A stretch of DNA of 64,000 nucleotides from Flavobacteriales bacterium (GTDB lineage: Bacteria > Bacteroidota > Bacteroidia > Flavobacteriales_D > Sanyastnellaceae), in NCBI GenBank assembly GCA_027491075.1, contig JAIXWX010000010.1:62001-126000 (forward strand), read 5' to 3'. Both the position numbers and the translations under genes were made by a program. The notes beneath the pieces were generated by a model. That model did no database searches. It was not told the origin of the DNA and saw only the letters and a list, made by a program, of their open reading frames with translations. Below are positions 57,405-64,000 of this stretch, one piece after another (position 1 is the stretch's first letter; each line of letters opens with the position of its first letter).

Positions 57405-57865
57405 CAGCCAGAACCAGGTTTACATGACGTGTCATTGCTCAATTGGGCAATGTTCACTCTGATTTTTTCTTTCGGAACACCACACTTATCCGGTGCCAGA
57501 CAATTGGTAGTTTTCGCTCTAAGGTGAAAAACTGATCCTTCCATTTCCAAGTCATACCTTTCAATTGAAGCTCCCTGATACTCCACTTCTACCTGTTCAT
57601 CTTGAAGTGCTATAACTTCTTGAGCTTTCTTTATAACACCAATGAGTTTAGAAGCGCCCAATCGGTGGTCGAAATCATCTGCTTCCCACAATTGAAAATT
57701 GATGTAGCTTTCTCTTCTAACTTGTCCGCCACAATCAATAAACTCACGCTGAATGCGACCTACTTCGGTGACATGAAAATGAGCAGGGACAAGGGCTCCA
57801 TTGGGAAGAACAAACTGAACTTGATCCATCTCGTGGAGGATACTTACCACTTCACTTAGTTTCAT
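57398..57865 (-). CDS. DUF6428 family protein
   Basis: A 155-residue cytoplasmic protein typical of Bacteroidota ars operons: VLPNGALVPAHFHVTEVGR (about 19-37), FIDCGGQVRRESYINFQLW, and a cysteine-rich end (NCLAPDKCG, SCKPGSGCC). The C-terminal cysteines suggest binding of arsenite or another soft metal, but no function is proven. Between arsR and the channel. Confidence 0.85.
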   Translation of the reverse strand: MKLSEVVSILHEMDQVQFVLPNGALVPAHFHVTEVGRIQREFIDCGGQVRRESYINFQLWEADDFDHRLGASKLIGVIKKAQEVIALQDEQVEVEYQGASIERYDLEMEGSVFHLRAKTTNCLAPDKCGVPKEKIRVNIAQLSNDTSCKPGSGCC

Positions 57866-57880
57866 ATGTAATGAGATTAT

Positions 57881-58225
57881 TTAGCAACATGTTTTCGATG
57901 TTGGTTGTTGATGTATAAAGGTTTCGAATTTCAAAGCGAATCGTTTCCAGATCTTCTCATCGATGCAGTAGCAAACTTTAGCTCCGTCTACCTCTCCTTT
58001 TATTAAACCAATTTTCTTAAGCTCCTTTAAGTGTTGAGAGATGGTGCTTTGAGAAAGAGGTATTTCACCCACTATATCGCCGCAAATACAGGATTGTTTT
58101 TTTAGCAATAGCTGCAGTATAGCGATTCGCGCAGGGTGGGCAAGCGCTTTGGCGAGCTCTGCTAATTCCACTTCTCTTTTGGAAAACATTTCAACTTTCG
58201 AGATTCCCATTGTTCTTCTTTTCAT
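57881..58225 (-). CDS. arsR: ArsR-family repressor
   Basis: A 114-residue winged-helix metalloid sensor. Core: LAKALAHPARIAILQLLLKK, SCICGDIVGEIPLSQSTISQ (two cysteines three residues apart at the start of the recognition region) and LKELKKIGLIKGEVDGAKVCYCI. Start at 58225 chosen because the 17 codons upstream are unlike the family; 58210 is an alternative. Ends in KTCC. First gene of the ars operon and its likely repressor. Confidence 0.9.
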   Translation of the reverse strand: MKRRTMGISKVEMFSKREVELAELAKALAHPARIAILQLLLKKQSCICGDIVGEIPLSQSTISQHLKELKKIGLIKGEVDGAKVCYCIDEKIWKRFALKFETFIHQQPTSKTCC

Positions 58226-58232
58226 CGCAATA

Positions 58233-58260
58233 TTACGATGAATAGGATAGAAGTTACGAT
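58233..58260 (-). promoter_or_regulatory. Possible ArsR operator repeats
   Basis: The heptamer TTACGAT occurs twice (plus strand, 58233-58239 and 58254-58260), 21 bases apart, i.e. two helical turns on the same face, just upstream of arsR. Confidence 0.35.
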
Positions 58261-58353
58261 CTCTGATAAAAATCATGTTTTCTTAATGACATTGATCACC
58301 AAACTATGGAATCTAAGTTTATAACATTTGCTTATAAATTAAACACCAATACC

Positions 58354-58569
58354 ATGAAAAAGAATGTAGGTCTTGCCGATAGAATGATTCGATTAATCAT
58401 TGCGGCCGTATTATTGGTTTTATACTTTACAGGCACAGTTAGCGGCGGACTCGCCATAGGTGCACTTGTGGTTGCAGCAACCATGGCGCTCACTAGTTTT
58501 TTCAGTTTTTGTCCATTGTATCGTTTATTGGGCTTAAGTACCTGCCCTGTTCGCCCAGCGAAGAAGTAA
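58354..58569 (+). CDS. DUF2892 (YgaP-like) small membrane protein
   Basis: A 71-residue, two-helix membrane protein: MKKNVGLADRMIRLIIAAVL, then GGLAIGALVVAATMALTSFF and CPLYRLLGLSTCP, the usual end with two cysteines. The frame opens 16 codons earlier but the family begins at MKKN. Divergent from the ars operon; related domains accompany rhodanese and metalloid genes. Confidence 0.9.
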   Translation: MKKNVGLADRMIRLIIAAVLLVLYFTGTVSGGLAIGALVVAATMALTSFFSFCPLYRLLGLSTCPVRPAKK

Positions 58570-58590
58570 TTTTTAAAAATCCCAACTTAG

Positions 58591-58636
58591 AGATTAAATT
58601 CAAGGTTTTGTCTTTGAATTTAATCTTTTTTATTTT
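58591..58636 (+). terminator. Rho-independent terminator
   Basis: A 13-bp stem, AGATTAAATTCAA with TTGAATTTAATCT, followed by a T-rich run, about 22 bases after the DUF2892 stop. Confidence 0.88.
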
Positions 58637-58682
58637 TATTTTCATCTAAATATTTCTACATTCGGTCGACTAAATTAAACTC

Positions 58683-59831
58683 ATGGATTATTCTATAGAC
58701 CTAATCCAAGAACTCGACAGCATTTCCAAGATTCATTATCTGAAAAGAGATGATTTAGATGAGATGATGATCGAGTTTGCCAAACGGCTCACCGTTACAC
58801 TTCGGATTGAGCGCATGAGTGTTTGGTTATTTGATAAGCAGGGTGATCTTCAATCGATGGGGGAATATGATTCTCGCTCCAAGGAGTATTCTAAGAATAA
58901 GACATTGTACAAAAAGGATTTTCCTCGTTATTTTCAAGCAATCTCTGAGAATAAAATTATACTTGTTGAAGACGTATTGGAAGATGAGAAGACGAGTGAA
59001 CTTAACGAGTTGTATAGTATTCCAGCCGGAGTGCGTTCATTGATGGATATTCCGTTGCGTATTGCTGGAAATTTGGTAGGCGTCATGTGTTTTGAGAAGA
59101 CCGATATTGTAAAGGAGTTTTCGTCTCGTGATCAAGCATTTGCATTTAGTGTTTCGTTGGTTTTTGCAAGCAATCTTGAGGCACGCCAACGCCGTGCACT
59201 TCAGCATCAGTTGGAACTAACCCTTAATGAAAAAGAAAGGCTTATTAAAGAGTTGAACCATCGGGTAAAAAACAACTTTTCCATACTTATTGGTTTATTG
59301 AGAATTGCAAAACAGAATACCAAAAACAATGCATTGGAATCGTTTATCGACGAGCATGAGCAGCAGATTTTTTCAATCTTAAAAATTCACGAACTACTCG
59401 GTAGATCTCAGCGTTTGACACACATTAATATTTCCGACTACCTTCATGAGCTGACCGATCAATACAAGAAGTCTCATACTTCCATTCGAAATCAGTTTTT
59501 AATTCAGATAGACGCTATTGATTATGACATTCCCACCAAACAAGCAACCCATATTGGATTGATCGTAAGTGAGGTGATAATAAACTCGATCAAACATTCT
59601 CTTCCTGGCAGTGACCAATACCAATTCAAGATTCAAGTGAGTGAAACTCCAACTTACATACAACTTACCATTGGCGACAACGGAAGGGGCTTTGATTTTG
59701 ATAAGAAGTTGTTAGGAGATACGTTGGGCTTACCTCTTATAAAAGATTTGGCTGAAGATGCAGAGCTAGATACGCAGTATCCGAGTTTCCAGCAACCGTA
59801 TTACATTTTTCGGATTTACAAAGATCTCTAA
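58683..59831 (+). CDS. GAF-domain sensor histidine kinase (HisKA_2 type)
   Basis: A 382-residue soluble kinase. Residues about 15-170 form a GAF sensor domain (RIERMSVWLFDKQGDLQS, SLMDIPLRIAGNLVGVMCFE). The dimerisation helix carries the phosphorylated His in IKELNHRVKNNFSILIGLL (about residue 198), the HisKA_2 pattern. An HATPase domain follows with GLIVSEVIINSIKHSL (N box) and IGDNGRGFDF (G1 box). No response regulator gene is adjacent on this strand, so it is an orphan; the ligand is unknown. Confidence 0.92.
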   Translation: MDYSIDLIQELDSISKIHYLKRDDLDEMMIEFAKRLTVTLRIERMSVWLFDKQGDLQSMGEYDSRSKEYSKNKTLYKKDFPRYFQAISENKIILVEDVLEDEKTSELNELYSIPAGVRSLMDIPLRIAGNLVGVMCFEKTDIVKEFSSRDQAFAFSVSLVFASNLEARQRRALQHQLELTLNEKERLIKELNHRVKNNFSILIGLLRIAKQNTKNNALESFIDEHEQQIFSILKIHELLGRSQRLTHINISDYLHELTDQYKKSHTSIRNQFLIQIDAIDYDIPTKQATHIGLIVSEVIINSIKHSLPGSDQYQFKIQVSETPTYIQLTIGDNGRGFDFDKKLLGDTLGLPLIKDLAEDAELDTQYPSFQQPYYIFRIYKDL

Positions 59832-59840
59832 GTCTAATCG

Positions 59841-60554
59841 TTAAGATTTGTTTTCAAGTCGAAAACCCACTCCGTGAACATTGACAATTGCCAGGCTAGG
59901 ATCATCGCTGAGGTATTTTCTCAACTTGGTAATGAAAACATCCATGCTTCTTCCTACAAAATAGCTATCGTCTCCCCAAATCATATTGGCGATTAGTTCT
60001 CGTTCCAACACCTGATCTTGATGTTCACACAGCAACTTTAGAAGTTCCGCTTCTTTCTTGGTCAATTTCTTTTTCTCCTCACCTATTCTCAGTTCATAAT
60101 TGGGGAAATCGAAAATATAATTCCCAACTTGAATTTTAGTTTTCTCATTGCTTTCATTTCGGAACTTAGGATTTCTTTTCAAAATCGCTTTTATTCTTAA
60201 AACCAGTTCCTCTGTGCTGAAAGGCTTTGTGATATAATCGTCGGCTCCAACTTTAAAGCCCTTGATTTTGTCCTCGGCCATTTCTCTTGCAGTAAGAAAA
60301 ACGATGGGTATTTCTTCGTTGGTTTTGCGAATGTCTTCGGCTAGACTAAATCCGTCCTTTTTAGGCATCATTACATCAAGAAGACACAGATCATATTCCT
60401 CCTTATTGAAGTTTTGCAAGCCTTCTTTTCCATCCTTCGCCAAGTGTACTCGATAGCCCTCCATCTTCAGCACATCTTGAATGACGAAACCAAGGTTCAT
60501 GTCGTCCTCCACCAGAAGAATTCTCGGAGTATTCATATTTTTATCTTCTATCAT
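59841..60554 (-). CDS. OmpR-family response regulator
   Basis: A 237-residue regulator. The receiver domain has the acidic pair in LLVEDDMNLG, the phospho-acceptor Asp in LCLLDVMMPKKDG (about residue 60), Thr in VFLTARE and Lys in YITKPFS. The winged-helix domain (about 145-235) ends in RSMDVFITKLRKYL and NVHGVGFRLE. The start overlaps the kinase stop (ATGA), so the two are translationally coupled. It resembles RprY-type regulators of Bacteroidota; targets unknown. Confidence 0.95.
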   Translation of the reverse strand: MIEDKNMNTPRILLVEDDMNLGFVIQDVLKMEGYRVHLAKDGKEGLQNFNKEEYDLCLLDVMMPKKDGFSLAEDIRKTNEEIPIVFLTAREMAEDKIKGFKVGADDYITKPFSTEELVLRIKAILKRNPKFRNESNEKTKIQVGNYIFDFPNYELRIGEEKKKLTKKEAELLKLLCEHQDQVLERELIANMIWGDDSYFVGRSMDVFITKLRKYLSDDPSLAIVNVHGVGFRLENKS

Positions 60555-61849
60555 ACGGATGTTTTAAATGACATGGTAAAAGTAGTACCCACACCCTTTT
60601 TACTTTCAACATTAATTTTTGCTTTATGAGCTTTTAGGATAGTATTAACATAAAAAAGGCCCAATCCGAAACCTTTGATATTATGTAAATCACCGGTTGG
60701 CACTCTATAGAATTTATCAAATATCATTCTGAGGTGATTTTTTTCAATTCCCACCCCATTGTCTTTAACGTGAATGAGCAGCTCACTTCCTTTATTTTCA
60801 GTTTTTACAATAATCTTTGGGTCTACTTCGGTGTATTTTCTTGCGTTGTCCAGTAAGTTATATACAACATTAGTCAAGTGCACTACGTCACCGGATACTA
60901 CCGCATTCTGAGCGTTGGTTACTGCCTCAATAGTGCCACCTCTTTCCTCGATATTCACTTTAAAAGTTTCCACCGCACGTTGGACGATGGCATTCATGTC
61001 CACCTGTTCAAATCGAATATTTACCTTTCTTGGGGTCAGCGTAGCGATCTGAAGTACTTTATCTACTTGAGATCTTAGTCGTTGATTTTCATTCTTAATG
61101 ATGGAGACATATTGTTTAAAACGTTCCTTTTGATCCAGTATATCGGGTTTAGAAAGGGCTTCTGCACTCAGGCTAATCGTTGAGATGGGAGTCTTCAACT
61201 CGTGAGTCATATTATTGATGAAGTCCGTTTTGACCTCCGACAATCGCTTTTGCTTGAGAATAACGGCGATCGTATAAGAAAAGAATACAACGATCAAAAA
61301 GATGACAAAACTCGAATACATCCAAAAGTCTAGTTGTTTGAGGATGATTGCCGTTTTATTGGGAAAAAGAACGGCGAAATAGTGTCCGTCTGGTTCAAAT
61401 TTCGAGGTGATGGTAACTGTTTCGTGTTGTACGATAAGATCATCTTGACCGAAGTTCACTCTGCTGCTAAATACCACACTATCGGTAAAACAGTCATAAA
61501 TTCCATATTCAAAATCTTCCGTGAGGTTGTAGCGTTCAAATTGTTCTTTGATTAATGTTTCCAATAAAAACGGCGATGGTGTCTCATTGATATTTGCCAC
61601 ATAAAAATTGCTTTCTTTTTGCAGGACCGGCTCCGTGATAGCACTATCATTATTCATCACCAGGATTTGTTCGACTACGTTGCTAAGTGCGTTTATCACG
61701 TTATCATTGAATTGACGTTCTTGAATGCCGTAGGCTTTGCGCACCCAAAAAACCTGTCCTGCAATAATTACCGCTAAAGAAAAGATTGCCAAAAGGATGA
61801 CAATAATGATGGTTTTTCTGCTCATAACTTGAGTTCGAATGTAGTGCAA
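60551..61849 (-). CDS. Transmembrane sensor histidine kinase
   Basis: A 432-residue sensor kinase. Membrane helices lie at about residues 12-33 and 177-200, with a periplasmic sensing region between them. Kinase: FINNMTHELKTPISTISLSA (His about 219), N box NVVYNLLDNARKYTE, G1 VKDNGVGIEKNH, and GFGLGLFYVNTI. First gene of a two-gene operon with the OmpR-type regulator. Ligand not deducible. Confidence 0.94.
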   Translation of the reverse strand: MHYIRTQVMSRKTIIIVILLAIFSLAVIIAGQVFWVRKAYGIQERQFNDNVINALSNVVEQILVMNNDSAITEPVLQKESNFYVANINETPSPFLLETLIKEQFERYNLTEDFEYGIYDCFTDSVVFSSRVNFGQDDLIVQHETVTITSKFEPDGHYFAVLFPNKTAIILKQLDFWMYSSFVIFLIVVFFSYTIAVILKQKRLSEVKTDFINNMTHELKTPISTISLSAEALSKPDILDQKERFKQYVSIIKNENQRLRSQVDKVLQIATLTPRKVNIRFEQVDMNAIVQRAVETFKVNIEERGGTIEAVTNAQNAVVSGDVVHLTNVVYNLLDNARKYTEVDPKIIVKTENKGSELLIHVKDNGVGIEKNHLRMIFDKFYRVPTGDLHNIKGFGLGLFYVNTILKAHKAKINVESKKGVGTTFTMSFKTSV

Positions 61850-61871
61850 AGTTCGAATTATTTTCTTCGAT

Positions 61872-61879
61872 TATCTTCG
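61872..61879 (+). promoter_or_regulatory. Weak -7 element of fabD
   Basis: TATCTTCG, one base off TAnnTTTG, lies 19 bases before the fabD start. It is in the divergent gap with the histidine kinase gene. Confidence 0.4.
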
Positions 61880-61898
61880 CCCCAAATAGAAATGTAAT

Positions 61899-62780
61899 AT
61901 GAAAGCATATGTATTTCCCGGTCAGGGATCTCAGTTTCCAGGAATGGGCAAAGAACTTTATGAGTCTAATCCCGTTGCTAAAAAGATGATGCAGCGTGCA
62001 GATGAGGTATTGGGCTTTTCTCTTACCGATGTCATGTTCAATGGTAGTGAAGAGGATTTAAAGCAGACTAGAGTCACCCAGCCGGCGATATTCTTACACA
62101 GTGTGGTCTTGGCAGCTTGCTTGGGGGATCGTTTTCAGCCTCAGATGGTAGCGGGACACAGTTTGGGAGAGTTTTCTTCCTTGGTAGCAAACAAGACTTT
62201 AGAGTTCGAAGATGCTTTGCGTTTAGTCTATAGCAGAGCCTTGGCCATGCAGAAAGCATGTGAACACACCCCGAGTACGATGGCAGCCATTTTAGGTTTG
62301 GAAGATCAGATAGTAGAGCGAATTTGCTCTGAGACTCCGGGCGTGGTTGTAGCTGCCAACTACAATTGCCCAGGGCAATTGGTCATCAGCGGAGAGCTTA
62401 GTGCAATTGATGAGGCATGTGCGGCGCTGACTGCAGCCGGTGCGAAGAGAGCTTTAAAACTAGCCGTTGGCGGTGCTTTTCATAGTCCTTTGATGGAACC
62501 TGCGCGCGTTGAGCTTGAAAGCGCCATTGCCTCGACTCATTTTAGCAAACCTATTTGTCCAGTTTATCAAAATGTAACCGCTAAAGCGGTTTCCGATCCT
62601 GAAGAGATAAAGAAAAATCTTATTCTTCAATTGACAGCGCCCGTCCGTTGGACACAGAGCATGCATTCAATGCTCGAAGACGGTTGCACGGAAGTAATTG
62701 AAGTTGGTCCTGGGAAAGTGCTTCAAGGATTGTTCAAGAAAGTTAGTCGAGATTTGCCGGTGAGTTCGGCTGAAGTTTAA
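61899..62780 (+). CDS. fabD: Malonyl-CoA:ACP transacylase
   Basis: A 293-residue enzyme that moves malonyl groups from CoA to acyl carrier protein for fatty acid synthesis. Signatures: FPGQGSQFPGMGKELY at the N-terminus, the active Ser in VAGHSLGEFSSL (about residue 90), and the catalytic His in AVGGAFHSPLME (about 199). Alone here, not in a fab cluster. Confidence 0.97.
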   Translation: MKAYVFPGQGSQFPGMGKELYESNPVAKKMMQRADEVLGFSLTDVMFNGSEEDLKQTRVTQPAIFLHSVVLAACLGDRFQPQMVAGHSLGEFSSLVANKTLEFEDALRLVYSRALAMQKACEHTPSTMAAILGLEDQIVERICSETPGVVVAANYNCPGQLVISGELSAIDEACAALTAAGAKRALKLAVGGAFHSPLMEPARVELESAIASTHFSKPICPVYQNVTAKAVSDPEEIKKNLILQLTAPVRWTQSMHSMLEDGCTEVIEVGPGKVLQGLFKKVSRDLPVSSAEV

Positions 62781-62781
62781 C

Positions 62782-62807
62782 AAAAAGGCCAGCTAGCTGG
62801 CCTTTTT
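62782..62807. terminator. Bidirectional terminator
   Basis: A perfect 26-base palindrome, AAAAAGGCCAGCT and its complement, lies between fabD and the convergent coiled-coil gene, able to end transcripts from both sides. Confidence 0.9.
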
Positions 62808-62832
62808 GTTTATTACATGATTAACGAATTGC

Positions 62833-63036
62833 TCAGGACTTTTTCACCTGAAGCTTATTGGATTCTAGAAAAGTAAACATGGAACTCATAAGCTCTTCTC
62901 TCTCTTGAAGTTCCTTTTGTAACTTCTGATTCTCTTGAAGGAGTATTTCTACCTCTTGTTTGAGGGCAGTGATTTGGTCAGCGGTGGGAGATTCCAAACG
63001 GACCAATTGCTTTCGATATTCGTTGTGGCTGTTCAC
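62833..63036 (-). CDS. Short coiled-coil protein, unknown
   Basis: A 67-residue protein dominated by a heptad-patterned helix (about residues 18-48: ITALKQEVEILLQENQKLQK...). No family recognised; size and pattern resemble small ZapA/ZapB-like or bZIP-like proteins, but this is only composition. Intact and backed by its own terminator. Confidence 0.65.
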   Translation of the reverse strand: MNSHNEYRKQLVRLESPTADQITALKQEVEILLQENQKLQKELQEREELMSSMFTFLESNKLQVKKS

Positions 63037-63148
63037 GGTTCACTTGTTTGCCACAAATATGAATGCTTTACAACTATCCTTGACGAAAAGATTATCAAAA
63101 GATTTGAACCTTAAATTGTTAACGGCTTAAAAATCAAGAAATTCAGAA

Positions 63149-63166
63149 AACTGATAAATATCAGTT
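63149..63166. promoter_or_regulatory. FNR/CRP-family-like palindrome upstream of the stress protein
   Basis: AACTGAT-AAAT-ATCAGTT is a perfect 18-base palindrome that resembles FNR boxes (TTGAT-N4-ATCAA). It is centred about 36 bases upstream of a -7-like TAATTTG (63191-63197), i.e. near position -45 of the expected start, a usual place for an activator. Confidence 0.5.
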
Positions 63167-63236
63167 CCAAATCTGACTCCACTCAAGCGATAATTTGATT
63201 AGTCAGTGGATTTTTGGATCAAAATACAAGGTCCAA

Positions 63237-64000
63237 ATGAACTCTATAATTGTCACGAGTGATTTCACCAAAGAATCACGTTCTGCTGTTAATTATGCCG
63301 CGCGCTTGGCCCTTCTCACAAGGTCCGAGTTGCTTGTTTTGCATGCTACCAATATCCCAGTGGTAAGTGATGCTTTCATTGATGTGAGTATCACCTTGGA
63401 TGAACTCGATCGCTCTGATAAGGAAAAGATGGATGAATTGGTTCGTCAAATCTCTAGTAAATATGGACCTGCCCTTAAAATAAAGGGGAACTCCGAAATT
63501 GGTTTAACCACAGAACTTTTAGAAGACCTGACCGAGAGTCATCAAAACTGCTTGGTTGTCATGGGAATGAAACATGTGGATCGATTTACCGAATTATTAT
63601 TCGGTAGCACATCCACCGATATGGTGGGTCGCCTGAATTGCCCGCTGATGATCATTCCTCAAGATGCTCGTTTTAGACCTTGGAAAAAAATAGCATTTGC
63701 CTTTGACGACAAAGACTTCCCGACGGATTCAGGGGTTTCATTGATAAAAGGTCTTGAGGAAAAGTTTGAATCTAAATTCCATTACATACACATAATTGAC
63801 GACAATAATCCTATTCGACAAGTCCAAACCATCGAAAATGTAAAAGACTACTTAGGTCAAACAGCTCAAGTGCATTTTGTAGATTCAGGAGACCATGCGA
63901 CAGTAGAAGCATTGGAAGACTGGGTAAGAAGATATAAATGCAATGTGCTAGTGATGGTTGCACGCAAGCATACGCTCCTCGAAAGAACATTCAAAAGCTC
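63237..64000 (+). CDS. Universal stress protein, tandem UspA (partial)
   Basis: At least 254 residues, cut by the right edge. First UspA domain: MNSIIVTSDFTKESRSAVNY at the start and VVMGMKHVDRFTELLFGSTS (about 110-130), where the ATP-binding G-2x-G-9x-GS has His in place of the second Gly. A second UspA domain starts near residue 150 (WKKIAFAFDDKDF). Such twin proteins respond to starvation or low oxygen. A palindrome upstream may bind an FNR-like regulator. Confidence 0.9.
   Translation, partial: MNSIIVTSDFTKESRSAVNYAARLALLTRSELLVLHATNIPVVSDAFIDVSITLDELDRSDKEKMDELVRQISSKYGPALKIKGNSEIGLTTELLEDLTESHQNCLVVMGMKHVDRFTELLFGSTSTDMVGRLNCPLMIIPQDARFRPWKKIAFAFDDKDFPTDSGVSLIKGLEEKFESKFHYIHIIDDNNPIRQVQTIENVKDYLGQTAQVHFVDSGDHATVEALEDWVRRYKCNVLVMVARKHTLLERTFKS

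Overview
The window comes from a member of the Bacteroidota, most likely order Flavobacteriales. The signs are a type IX secretion (T9SS) sorting domain on a secreted peptidase, promoters of the TTTG-N19-TAnnTTTG type, a zinc-free L36 protein, the gene order rplQ...carA-eno, and the Bacteroidota-type DUF6428 gene in an arsenic operon. No species can be named from the sequence alone.

Layout. (1) 1-8.8 kb is mixed chromosomal genes: a COG1579 coiled-coil protein whose zinc ligands are lost, a helical-repeat protein, a T9SS-exported M1 peptidase, a queuosine-precursor transporter, a pirin, a CrtA-like carotenoid monooxygenase and a lipoprotein. Unusual low-complexity intergenic arrays separate several of them. 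(2) 9.0-30.3 kb is a defence island. It holds a helicase-nuclease-GreA/B-like fusion, a SIR2-like protein, an Mrr endonuclease plus a duplicated Mrr 3' fragment, several broken genes (a DUF2971 gene with one in-frame stop, a gene with a frameshift and stops, an IS66 transposase remnant), a regulator + PLD/SNF2 helicase + Eco57I-like methyltransferase operon, an AbiF-type HEPN protein with a hairpin RNA candidate just upstream and an ATPase just downstream, and a mobile mystery protein A gene whose Fic partner (protein B) is cut off at the island edge. (3) 30.4-34.2 kb carries eno and carA, then a four-helix-bundle gene bracketed by inverted low-complexity arrays, then a DUF1761 membrane protein. 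(4) 34.2-52.1 kb is the complete str-S10-spc-alpha ribosomal superoperon on the minus strand, from rpsL to rplQ, including fusA, secY, map, infA and rpoA. A clear promoter lies upstream of rpsL. (5) 52.5-64 kb has a sugar aminotransferase, an outer-membrane protein, the Kdo transferase WaaA, tRNA-Gly and tRNA-Leu, an arsenic operon that uses an aquaporin instead of an efflux pump, an orphan histidine kinase, a two-component pair, fabD, and the start of a universal stress protein preceded by a perfect FNR-like palindrome.

How the genes work together. The superoperon supplies ribosome assembly and the start of protein export (SecY, Map, IF-1). The arsenic genes form one regulated unit: ArsR, DUF6428, channel, arsenate reductase. 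In the island, tight gene overlaps define the regulator-helicase-methyltransferase unit and the Abi-ATPase unit. The number of broken genes and duplicated ends points to repeated turnover of defence modules at one site beside eno. The two most interesting candidates are the hairpin RNA-AbiF-ATPase unit (26.9-29.7 kb) and the helicase-nuclease-Gre fusion with SIR2 and Mrr, bounded by an 81-bp perfect direct repeat (9.0-15.4 kb).
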